Assembly: GCA_016169945.1 (NCBI GenBank)
Contig: JADLSH010000231.1
Coordinates: 2,108,001 to 2,172,000 of the forward strand
Reading direction: 5' to 3'
Source of the DNA: Trachythela sp. YZ-2020
Lineage: Eukaryota > Cnidaria > Anthozoa > Malacalcyonacea > Clavulariidae
Length of the DNA: 64,000 nt
Under the pieces are notes generated by a model. The model saw only the letters and a program-made list of their open reading frames with translations, was not told the DNA's origin and ran no database searches. Shown here one piece after another: positions 40,383-51,160 of the stretch (the first letter of the stretch is position 1; every line of letters starts with the position of its first letter). Position numbers and translations under genes: made by a program.

Positions 40383-40565
40383 AAAAAACTCGTCTTGTGC
40401 TGTAATGGTGTAATAATGCACTCGAGGGAATGTTGGGAGAATACTCAAGAAGCGTGTAAAACACTCGGCTACGCCTCGTGTTTTATAAGCTTCTCTCGTA
40501 TTCTCCCAACATTCCCCCCTCGTGCATTATTACACCATAACGGCACGCGACTCGTTTTTTAATTC
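40383..40565. repeat. 180-bp hairpin (TGGTGTAATAATGCACTCGA)
   Basis: The arms TGGTGTAATAATGCACTCGA plus GGGAATGTTGGGAGAATAC and their inverse meet at an ACTCGGCTACGCCTCGTG loop. The outer AATTAAAAAACTCG pairs with the right side CTCGTTTTTTAATTC. Confidence 0.88.
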
Positions 40566-40569
40566 TTAA

Positions 40570-41140
40570 ATAATAAGCATTACATATCGCTTCCGTGTAT
40601 TGAAATTTCCTCTAATATTATTGCAAATTCTATAACATTGTGTCATGTCGCTTTTTAAATTATGATTATTGGGGAGGCGGTGGAAAATGTATTTCCTTGT
40701 GAAAAATTTTACAAAGCAAATTTACTGTATTATTACTTTTTTCGCGTTTGAACAATACACTATAGAGTCTAGACTATGTTTCAATTTTCTTCATCGATAC
40801 CGTATGCATAAACTAACATTAAATATGAAAAGCCATAAATTTCAGTAAATAAGATATTTATATTTGTTAAGAAATAATTCTTTATTTTCCAACGCATGTT
40901 TACTGAAAACATTCAACTGAATTTGCGGGTATAAACTTATGCATGCACGCTTTTCATGTAGTATTCATGCATTATATTGCTGAAATTTTATACTATATTA
41001 AAGTATAAAGTCAATAATAGTTTAGTTCGAATTCATCTTAATGGTAGTATATTAGTGATAAATGATAATAAATAGATTAGTAATGCAGTATAAGGTAAAC
41101 AGACTTGAAGTGCGAAATGTAATTAGTATGCTGAATATTG
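40570..41140. other. AT-rich intergenic sequence, nothing seen
   Basis: No gene or bounded repeat found. Confidence 0.45.
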
Positions 41141-41146
41141 ATGAGG

Positions 41147-41272
41147 TGCCAACTTTTACAAGTCTCGCTCGCTCTCCGATTTCTTCCTTCCTCCCGCCCT
41201 ACTGTATCTCAGGGTGCCCACACTAAATTTTAACAATATTCGAGCGAGACTTGGAGCAAGTCTAAGTTGACC
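41147..41272 (+). mobile_element. Short element with AAGTCTCGCT ends, copy 2
   Basis: TTTTACAAGTCTCGCTCGCT to GAGCGAGACTTGGAGCAAGT, inverse relative of 25286-25405. The ends CGAGCGAGACTTG and CAAGTCTCGCTCG form its inverted repeats. Confidence 0.65.
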
Positions 41273-41446
41273 ATGGTTATCATGTTATCAACAGAGGTTT
41301 TTTATGATAATGCCGACCAATTTTGCCATATCATGAAATTATGAAGTCTATCATACGGTATCACTGTATCAGTGATATATAGTATGATAAATATAAAATA
41401 CGTTTTTTTATCTGTTAGCTCCTGCTTAAAATATCATCTTTCCCAC

Positions 41447-41763
41447 ATTTTTCAAGATGTACGACTTGTATATCTCCAAATAAATGGTTGAAAGTCGAAA
41501 AAGTATGTCTATAAAGGTCGAAAAAACCCCGAGAATTCATGGCAAAAAAAACAAAAATATTTTTGCAAAAACCAAAGGGGCGTCAACATTGTAGCGTGCT
41601 CACTATGAGTAATTACCTATGGTAATTACCAGTATGTTAACTACCATAACCAACTAGAACCGGTGGCGTCATTATGTCGTCAGCAACGGACAAAATTCGC
41701 CATGTTTTTGGTTTCACTTTTTTCTGCCGACCTCTCCCTCCAGTAATATATATAGCTAAGTGG
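41447..41763 (-). repeat. CCACTGAGC-family repeat, - strand copy
   Basis: On the - strand: CCACTTAGCTATATATATTA, then CTGGAGG, AAGTGAAACCAAAAACATGG, GAGCACGCTACAATG and GTACATCTTGAAAAATGTGG, colinear with 33728-34090. Confidence 0.7.
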
Positions 41764-41799
41764 TTGAAACCCAAAAGAAAATGCCCATTACAGTGAGAT

Positions 41800-42160
41800 C
41801 TCCATATATATATCTGGATTTAGAACTTCAATCTTTCGGCCAATAAGAAAAGTGAAGCCAACAAGGCGGAAATTGACGTCCAACATCTGTGAAGGTTCGT
41901 GAACAGTTTTCATACCATTTTCCCAGCAACCTCCACTGTTTCTAACGGATCGGATCGCTAATAAGGATATCAGTTCATAAAACAATAATATTATTCTTGA
42001 AATCGAAGTCAAAAAACGAATTTTTGTCACACTCCTGGCTGCCTTTTGCAAATCGCGCAGATAAAAATAATAGAAAGGGACTTGCACTGGACGTAAATTT
42101 CCGCCATCTTTTGCTTCACTTTTTGGACGCCAGTTTTCACTCCAGATATATGTGGAGCTC
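41800..42160. repeat. Inverted pair of the repeat family's ends
   Basis: The left TATATATATCTGGAT..AAAAGTGAAGCCAACAAGGC is inverted on the right as GCCATCTTTTGCTTCACTTT..TCCAGATATATGTGG, giving a 360-bp foldback. Frames read across it are not genes. Confidence 0.6.
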
Positions 42161-42164
42161 ACTG

Positions 42165-42880
42165 GCCCATACGCACATTTTTAAGACACGGTAAAGAGTG
42201 AACTTTGGCATTTGGTATATACTGCAGTAATGTTGTTAAAAATTTAAACGTTCAAGCACGGTTTAGATCTATTTAATTAATTAATATTTAATACAAAATA
42301 CGATCACATATTTTTAGAGGCAAATGCGACAACGAGATCGTTAATTCCGTGAACAATATAAACGTACTATTATACCGCTGTAAAAAATTTACACATTCAT
42401 TATAAAGCTTGGATTATTTTTACAAACTGAATTTGGAATACAAACTGACTTTGGGTCATCAATAAATGAAAAAATCGAAAACATTACGAGTACTAAATAC
42501 AGCCCTATAGGAAAGTAAATAGTACAATTAACATGCACTACTCGTAACTCTGCCCTACATACCCACCTTAACGACAAATTATTCTACACCCCAAAATCTG
42601 GGATGTCACATGACCAGACAATACCAGGGTCTCGCCCAAGCAGCTGTTAGGGGGGCGTGGCGGAGATGAGACCCTGAGAAACAAGTCCCTCTTTCGCTCC
42701 TTCGATTTTCCGTACTTTATGTAAAATACAATTTAGTGGGCCAACATAATATGAAAGTCATCGCGATTAAATTATTAACACTCCCAATATAAAACGGCCA
42801 CAAGTACTGTGCTCAAATTTTAGGTCACCCTGAAAAACTTAATGCTTTCGTCAGTGTTTTCTCTGCGGTGTAGGAGGGGG
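42165..42880. other. Intergenic, one short palindrome
   Basis: CAGGGTCTCGCCCAAGCAG to GGCGGAGATGAGACCCTG (42628-42677) is an imperfect hairpin. No gene seen. Confidence 0.45.
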
Positions 42881-45510
42881 GCATACCTCGGGATTTTATC
42901 AATATTTTTTAGTCCCTAAAGTTGGGAATTTGTCAAAATATCTTTACTACAGACTGAGTATTAATTTCACTTGTGCGAGCGCGGAATCTGGGAACGAGCG
43001 TGTGAAAAACACGAAGTTCTGATCAGAGGCAACAGGTGGGCATTTTGTAGACGCTGTATAAAATATAGCGGGCGCATTTCTTCAACTGCCATTTTATTCT
43101 TCGAAGGTTGAAAAGATGAATTTTCAGAGGATTTTTGTGCTTTTTTACTGGACTGTTCATGGAAATTAAAGTGTTTATTTATTTAAAAGATTTACCCTAA
43201 GGTGGGTGTAACTATAAAAGGACGCGAAGTCCCATACTATAGATAGTACACCTGAAAGATCTGATCAGAGGCAACAGGTCGGCATTTTGCATACGCTGTA
43301 TAAAATATAGCGGGCGCATTTCTTCAACTGCCATTTTATTCTTCGAACGTTGAAAAGATTTTTTACTGGACTGTTCATGGAAATTAAAGTGTTTATTTAT
43401 TTATTTATTTAAAAGATTTACCCTAAGGTAGGTGTAACTATAAAAGGACGCGAAGTCCCATACTAGATAGTTCCATGAAAGAATATAAAGTTGTGGTGCT
43501 TATATCAAAGGATATTACGGCTTAAGAACTCGAAAACATGCGAAGAATTTTTATTAGAAATAGGCAATAATTTTTCACTCATTGTCTGAATTTAAGAAGC
43601 AGGATATAGCAATCTGGAAACAAGCAAGTGTCCTTATTTTACTGTTAATGGAAGCTGAGTTATTGTTGTTTCCACAGGTATGTTCAATAATTTGTTTGTC
43701 CTTCCTTATCAGGAATTACAAGTGTCTTAAAATACACATTTTGAAGAAAATGACACATATTGCTCTTTAAATTTTGAAAAATCTGGCTGTGGCCTTTAGC
43801 CAGAAAAGGTATTTTATGAAAGTTAAATCATACTTTGTTTTATTAAAACTTGAAACATTAATAGGAAAAATGTGCTAGATGTTGTAATTGTCAAATGCAC
43901 TTATGCAGTGAAAATGTCATGTTGTCACATGCTTATGAAATTGCTCCTGTGTTGCTTTGTTATAAAGTAAATATAGATGCAAAAACTTTCTTGAGGCTGC
44001 TCAAGTATTGGTTGTTATGAGTCAGGAAATGCCGCATTGATTTGTTTGAGTTTAAGTGTCTTATGGCTGTCTTAAATATAGGGGTGCTTGCTTTGTCAAA
44101 TTCAATGGTGATATGGCATATAAGTAAATATATCTTAAGATTTTGCCCCTGGCCTTTCTCTGAAATATGGCTTAAAATTATCTTTATTAGTCAGGCTTCA
44201 TAGAAAAATTAGTAGGTATGCTGGGAAAAAGGTGCGCGATATAAATTTTTATCTCTGAATATGGGTATGTCAGCCATCACCGACTGCAGCCCCCTTAAGA
44301 AAATGTTATAGCAATTTGGTATTGATTCATATCTTACTGTTTTGTGTTTACAAAATTATTGGTAGAGTAACTGGCATATCATTTTGTACTTTGGCTTGGA
44401 TTTTAAATACACCTTGGCCATTATTGGCCTACATTTGCCTTACAATTTCCCTGTTTTTGGCCATTTCTCCAAAGATTTAGTATTATTTTTTTTCCTTGCA
44501 GATAAATTCCTCAATGTTGTTGATACAATGCTGTCAAGTCTAGCAAAGGCTCTTCTTAGTCATCTTGGGTCTTTTGGAAATATAATATTCACATAACATG
44601 CTCTTTTATGTAAGCTCTTAATTATGAAGAAATGGCCACACATTGACATTTTGTATGGCAATTGTGCTTACTTTATTCAAAACAGTGTTCTGAGGTCATT
44701 ATGTCAGTGCTTATTATCAATCATTCATAGTGCACTTGGTAATGTTAGCCAAATTTCATGATTATACAAATTGTTTTGAGAAACTAACAGTATTTATGTG
44801 AATTAGACCTGGTGTGTTTTCAAACTTTAGAATAATAATTTAAGTACATTTGACTTTTAGTGTATTTATACCATGTGTTTAACACAAATAATCCTGTATT
44901 TATATATCAGCCTTATAAAATGATTAAAAAAGTATTGAAAATTCTACAAACATGTTGTACAATTTTTGTTCTTGATATGCATATTTGGATTGAATTAAAT
45001 TACATCTAATTCTTTGCTCAAATGAGTACTAAAAATACTGGAATCTTTCAGATCAGTGAACAATATTGTTAACCTTATATAGCTAAGTATTTAATCTGTT
45101 TCTGTTTAGTTTAAACAAATGATGGGGAAGTAACTTCGGAATGTTGATGGGATTTTCAAAAAGAGTGAGCTTGCCAAAAAAAAAGCCTTTCAAAGCATAA
45201 AAAGAAAAATAACGGAGCAAAGTGACTTCTATAACATTTTAAAACCTTTGGGAAGCATTGCTAAATGTTTTCCATTAATTATTGCAAAGTTTCCTTTGAT
45301 TACAATGCTGTTTTATCAACTTGAAAAGCAAAGAAATCCACGAAACACTCCTTCCATGCGTCGCCATATTGGATTCCTTCAACTCGCCCCAGGGATTGCG
45401 CCAAGTTTCGCTCTTAAACTAGCGCATGCGCTGTGCAAAATGCCCACCTGTTATCAGAGGCTATTCGCAATAATCCTTGAGGTATCATATGGAGCCTGGG
45501 GGCTAAGAAA
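42880..45510. mobile_element. Candidate 2.6-kb element with imperfect inverted ends and tandem end duplication
   Basis: Left CAGAGGCAACAGGTGGGCAT (about 43024) is inverted on the right as ATGCCCACCTGTTATCAGAG (about 45440). Outside these, CATACCTCGGGATT and AATCCTTGAGGTATC are also related. The left end is duplicated in tandem (about 43020-43250 and 43260-43470, units of about 230 bp). Inside are weak exon-like frames (43585-43678 ending CACAG|GTATG; 44500-44595 after TTCCTTGCAG; 45134-45360) whose product I do not recognise. Limits are approximate. Confidence 0.4.
43020..43470 (+). repeat. Tandem duplication, two units of about 230 bp
   Basis: Both units share TCTGATCAGAGGCAACAGGT, CGCTGTATAAAATATAGCGG, CTGGACTGTTCATGGAAATT and AAAGGACGCGAAGTCCCATA in order. 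The second lacks about 25 bp and has extra TTTA repeats. Confidence 0.92.
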
Positions 45511-45838
45511 GGACGTTGGTTTTCAAATAATTTATGTATAAGTATGGAATTTTTTCTTGATATGCTCAATCATCCTACTTTTTAATCATATCAATTTTCG
45601 TTTGTTTCATAGCATTTAAAGTCATCAATATTTATGATTAAAATATTGTTCAAATATTTGGTTTCATGTTGCAGAAGCTGAACATATATCTCAAATAATC
45701 ATTTAATCAACTCAACTCATATTAGAATCAGACCAAGAATGACATGAATTTTTCTGTAGGCATAATCGATAATTAACTAATTAATAATGTAATGCAGAAG
45801 CTATACCTAAGACAGATATAGATATGAAAAAATAAGTT

Positions 45839-47568
45839 TTAGTATCCACACTTTGAATAACATGGGTAGTCGAGCTTCTTGCACACATTCGCATCGTACC
45901 CGCAATATTTATTTATCCAACACCAACCATACTCGGCACAATACTTCCAGCAGTAGCTTCCAAACCACCCAGGATAATAATAACAACCTGTCAGTTCTGG
46001 AAAGAAGATGCTTTTGCCCAAGTACTTTTTGATGTTTTTCTGATTCATGAATTTAGCCTTGTTAATGACAGATTCTTGGCCGGAGTAGTAATCACTCCAA
46101 TCTACAAGCAAAAAGTTTACTGTCTTACCCTTCGGTTCCCTCAGCTTATAGCATTCGTTTGCTGCTTCTCCTAACCACTTGGAACAGAGCGTTGCCATGT
46201 CCCAAGTACATAAACCATAGCTTCCGAATGCAGAAAGGTCAATGAACGCTCTAGATGTGCCACATTTAGCTTTAGCATTTGTAGTTATGCCTGAGCAACT
46301 TGAGGTCAATGGATTGGACTTCCAGGTGGATGCAATAACTCCATTGCTTTTCACCAGCCAGTCATGGGACTGAGATATATGTTTATATAGTTTGTTGTCC
46401 ATGAAAATGAAGATTCTTTCGTTCAATTGTATTGCGTCACCAAGCGTTGGCCATTTCGACTGATGAGTCTTGTAGTGGCTATTCATTGTCAGTTTTCCGG
46501 AAGTGTTCGGTGCCCACAATTTCAAAAGTGCACCCTCCACACTTTTAGAAATGTTCGCATGATAACCATCTTGCGCATTGTGGTTGAAATGGATTATGGC
46601 AACTTCATTGAGATGGGATTGCATCCATACGTCAATTTGTTTAAGACCTTTTTCGATAGAGCCGGTGTAGGCACAATTATTTGGACCACAGTGACAATTC
46701 AATGCTTCAGTTGTTCCGTAGCAAGTGTCGACGTCAAAATACCGTATACCAAATTTTAACTGTTCGGAGTAGCTTTTGCCATGATTACGGAAAGAACAAG
46801 AAGGGGCTGCTCCACCACTCCACCAATAGAGAAGCCCATCAAATCCAGATCCGGCATTGTGACTGGCTGGAAATGTTATTTGATCAATTTGTAGGTTGCA
46901 AAGATCAGGAAGACCATTACATGCTTTGGGAGTAGCTCGCTTTGCATTAGCTAGAAGTATATATATATATATATTATTATATTATTATATAAACAAATGT
47001 TAATGCACTATAAATGATAGTCTGTATATTATATAGTAAGTACATTTTAAGAAGGGGTTGTGGGCGGTTTATCCCAGGAAATTGTAGACATAGTGTGCGA
47101 TACTTTGTTATTATTGAGACTAAAAAGTAAGATAGTAATAATGTTCAGAGTTAGCGGAGCAGCAGCCATTTTTCGTCGTCTGCATGTAGTTGCTGCAAAC
47201 ACAGAGCAAACACGAGCGAACATTACGTCATCAAGCAAGATGGAAGTTTAAGAAGTTAAGCGAGTTTTTTTGCGAGCTATTAGATTTTGCAAGACTACAA
47301 CGGTGTTTTTGTTATATTGAGAGTTGAAGGCTTTATGCAATCCTGTTCTAATCCTTAAATTTTCTTATTATCTAAGGCAAGTTTATAGGAATAGGACATG
47401 TTAGTTACAGTCACGATATAGTATGTATAAAATGCTTTCATCACTACCTATGTTGCTCTCTCTTGGTAATACTGCTTCCTTTCTTTCCAAAAATAGCCGT
47501 TGACTCTTGACGTTTGTTGAGAACAAGACCACGCAGCATAAAGTTGATACATAGAAGACAAATCCCAT
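45839..47568 (-). CDS. Secreted PLC-like phosphodiesterase (PI-PLC X-type barrel), 2 exons, 410 aa
   Basis: Exon 1 complement(47448-47568) encodes a signal peptide ([19 protein letters not shown], then KSQ). Exon 2 complement(45839-46950) holds the rest. The donor ATAG|GTAGTG and acceptor CTTCTAG join in phase (G+CT gives Ala41). The barrel carries [10 protein letters not shown] with His71, GIRYFDVD with Arg110 and Asp113, NCHCGP with His127, and [11 protein letters not shown]. These fit the two catalytic histidines and the Arg/Asp of PI-PLC X-like folds. The last 50 residues are rich in Cys, Trp and Tyr ([20 protein letters not shown]), suggesting disulfide bonds in an extracellular protein. 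Substrate is unknown; it may cleave phospholipid or GPI-type phosphodiesters. The gene stands alone, about 550 bp from a foldback element upstream. The frame is intact, so it looks functional. Confidence 0.87.
46951..47447 (-). other. Single intron of the PLC-like gene
   Basis: Begins GTAGTG and ends in a (TA)n tract followed by CTTCTAG. It contains a stretch at 47050-47250 with open frames on both strands that I take as chance. Confidence 0.7.
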
Positions 47569-48120
47569 AGCGTTCAATTGGTGTTCAACTTTCTTCTTCT
47601 GCTTTATATATGTATATATAGCGACAGTCGTTGCCAAACAGACTCTCTGAAAGTGTAAGTCGTAGGCATGCTTTGTAAAAGAAATCATTTTATTCATTAC
47701 TATTAGTCACATTCGTGGTGTAATAAATTATTGTAATCTAAATATAAATACGTACTGTGCATATATGTAAAGGCTAAAATGTGGCATGGAATAAAGATTT
47801 TGATTGAAATTTTTGCTGGCTTCACCTGTGCAGGAGTTGCCACAGGTTCAGAGGGAAGAGGGAAGATAAGAGTGTTAAATTGGTAAATATAGAGAACTTG
47901 AATAACAGCCGCTTTATCGAAACAATTGACACATTAAACCTTTCGACAAACGTGTGTAGTCTATAGACGATAAAATCAGTGAACAAATATTACGAAAAAC
48001 TATAAATAATTTTGATGAGAAATAAAGGATGGTAAACAAATTTCCGAGATGAGATTGTTTTGAACACTTGCTCAAATCGTTGGCATTTGACATCGTTCTT
48101 TATAAGTCGCACAGTTATGA

Positions 48121-50431
48121 GTATATACCACTGATCTAATAGTAGACTGGATATAGCTTCTATAGGTGGCAAAAGTGAAGCCACATTATATATGCGAAAA
48201 TCACTTCCGGGGACCACGGAGTGATACAAATTTGTATAGAAATATATGGCGGACAAGGTGAACGAACGTGAATTTTCGCAAATTTAAGACACTTCGCGAC
48301 CATGTACTAACCTCATCGCTCTACCATGGATAAAAGATGTTATGTTAATGCTTTTAAAACTAAAATTATCTAGATTGCTCTAAAATATCGGCATTTGTGT
48401 TCGTTCAAAGTTGTCCTTGCGGGAATAATATTTTATCGCCACGATCATACGAGAAGACAATTTCGCCACGATCATACGAGAAGACAATTTCTAGTTTGCT
48501 TTCCAAATATGGAGGCAGAATAAGATCTACTCTACTCAAAAATACCTTGAAAGGAAAGTAAGTAATTTTGTTTTATCATATATGTTTAATCTTGATCAAC
48601 AAGAGGTTTTCAATTCCCCCAAATGACCAAGCCTATATAGATATTTGTACATGTTTAGTAGTACTTGTTTTGATTTATTATACTATAAAACTGGAAGCCT
48701 GCCCAAATATAGCCTTTTGTGAAGTGAATCTACGAAATTGATCTTAAATGCAGAGTGTGTTCTTCATTATTTTTTTAATATAAAAATTTGCTTAAAAGAT
48801 ATTGTTATCTAAACATTTGTTATTGAAAAAAATAACCAATTTTCCAGTTATTTCCACCAACTCCCAGCATTTACCTGCAGTTTCCAAAAGAAACACTACT
48901 GTTTAATGCCCCATTTATACACTTGAGCCTTGTTTCCATTTGGTTCAGCTGTCACGACCAAGTCATGGTCACTGATGCAAAATTGTCTGGATCTGTCTTC
49001 ATGTGTTTTGTCAGTTTGGGTGCTGTATATATGCAAATCAGTTTACTGATTGCAAAGATGTACTAACACCATGTTATATCAGCTCCCTTCTTGCCATTGT
49101 CAAAACAGCACAACTGATCATGGACACCAGGCTGACAAGGTGGATGGTAGAAAGGTTCGATACATGTGTATCAGCAAAATAGTGTGTAATGAAAGAGTTA
49201 TGAACAGAAAAATACCACAACCTCAGTTGAATGTCAACCAGGGTTGGTTCAAGCTGGTCTGGGTTGAAAACAAATATCCAGACTCCAGTGTTGCAGCCAA
49301 CCCGGGTTATAATGTGAATGCAATAAAAATAAGCCCCATGGGGTCTTCCAACCCGGTTGAAGATCAGTCTAATTTTGGGATTTATGTGTTGAGGGCAAGC
49401 TAATTGTTTTAAATTTACTATAAATCCTTCTTAAGAAATGAATAGTTATGAGTATTCGTTTTGAATATTCTCTATTCCAAACTTGACCTATTTCAATTCC
49501 TAATGAGTGGGCAAGAGTGGGCCATTGACTTACAGGCATGGCAAGCCATCATTCATGTCCTTTTATAAGTTGTATTCTTAACTTTGCCTTTATATTAACT
49601 TATCCTAGAGAATTTTACTACAACTTTAATATGGCAAATCTTGTCTCTGGGCATCCTTTACATATATTTCCTTCAATTATTCTTTATGTTTGTTCTTATA
49701 TAATTATATTTACTTAATTTATAGATATTTAATCATGAATACACTCTCGAATACACTACACATTTTAAATCAATTTTGTGGCTCCTATTCAAAGTGCAAC
49801 TGCTACATTAAGTAGATTTAATACTCCACAAAAGGCTATATTTGGGTTGCCATCCAGTTTTAAGTATAATAAATGAAAACAAGTACTGTAAACAACTAAA
49901 CATGTACCAAATCTATACAGACTGAAAAGTATATTTGTATTAAAAGGCTTGGTCATTTGGGGGAATTGAAAACCTCTTGTTGATCAAGATTAAACATATA
50001 TGATAAAACAAAATTATTTACTTTCCTTTCAAGGTATTTTTGAGTAGAGTAGATCTTATTCTGCCTCCATATTTCGAAAGCAAACTAGAAATTGTCTTCT
50101 CATATGATCCTGGCGATAAAATATTATTCCCGCTAGGTCAACTTTAAACGAACACAAATGCCGATATTTTACAGCAATCTAGATAATTTTAGTTTTAAAA
50201 GCATTAACATAACATCTTTTATCCATGGTAGAACGATGAGGTTAGTACAAGATCGCGAAGTGTCTTAAATTTGCGAAAATTCACGTTCGTTCACCTTGTC
50301 CGCCATATATTTCTATACAAATTTGTATCACTCCGTGGTCCCCGGAAGTGATTTTCGCATATATAATGTGGCTTCACTTTTGCCACCTATAGAAGCTATA
50401 TCCAGTCTACTATTAGATCAGTGGTATATAC
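48121..50431. mobile_element. 2.3-kb foldback element with arms of about 0.6 kb
   Basis: The left arm 48121-48735 and right arm about 49800-50431 are inverted copies, beginning GTATATACCACTGATCTAAT and ending with its inverse. Shared inner parts include AAAATCACTTCCGGGGACCA, TATGGCGGACAAGGTGAACG and AATTCCCCCAAATGACCAAG. The left arm alone has a 27-bp tandem duplication (48454-48507, CGCCACGATCATACGAGAAG). The first 45 bp resemble the CCACTGAGC family. The unique centre (48736-49799) has one longish frame at 49050-49403 of unknown meaning. Confidence 0.88.
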
Positions 50432-50439
50432 ATACTATA

Positions 50440-51160
50440 TATACAAGTTGTCGATGTGTTTAGACCAAGTTGAATTGTTGTCAAGAGTTACTCAGATTAA
50501 TTTTTCTTGCCTCGCCTTCTAGTTTGTTCAACAAATGTACCCAAGTTATAGAACGCGTTTCGAAAATTCTGAAGCGAAAAGTGAGAGGGGGGCCACCCTT
50601 GCATTTGCGAATGAATATATCTCGAAATTTATTTCGAGCTTCGCGTCCTTACACCTGTAAACAAATGGTAATTTTTGGTCGCTGAGATTTTTAATTGTGA
50701 AATTTGATAATGAGCTCTGTTTTGCTCTCTTGTAATACTTTATTTGGTGGATATCGAGGATCCTCAATCGTCAAATTGCGGTACGCGTAAATTCTCCCGG
50801 AAACGTTTGTTTTGACGTCTAGGAAGCGTGCCTGCCTCAAAAAAGCGAGTACATGCATACATACCCGATCGCTTGACTCTTGTTTAAAGATCAAGCCTAT
50901 TTAACGAACTTTGTCGAAAACTTAACGGTACTATAACTTTATTGAAAGTAAATTGTTAATTGCCTCGTTGCTTTGTGAAATTGCTTTGAAATTGCTTCGT
51001 TGCAATAAGATTAAAAATGCAATATAAAAAGACTATGGTTGCATGCATGGCATAGTCATAAACCCAACTAAGTAAAAACTAACTAAATACATGCAAACTA
51101 TATTGCATTGAATTTTAACAAAACCTACTTACTTTGCTCTTGTATATAGACTAGAGTGTT
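50440..51160. other. Intergenic sequence before the tandem array, no gene seen
   Basis: No coding exon or repeat boundary I can support. Confidence 0.4.

Noticed and set aside
41788..42194. 124-codon - strand and 65-codon + strand frames
   Set aside because: Both are read across the inverted repeat at 41800-42160.
47047..47251. Overlapping frames on both strands upstream of the PLC exon 2
   Set aside because: They fall within the intron required by the in-phase signal-peptide exon at 47448-47568.
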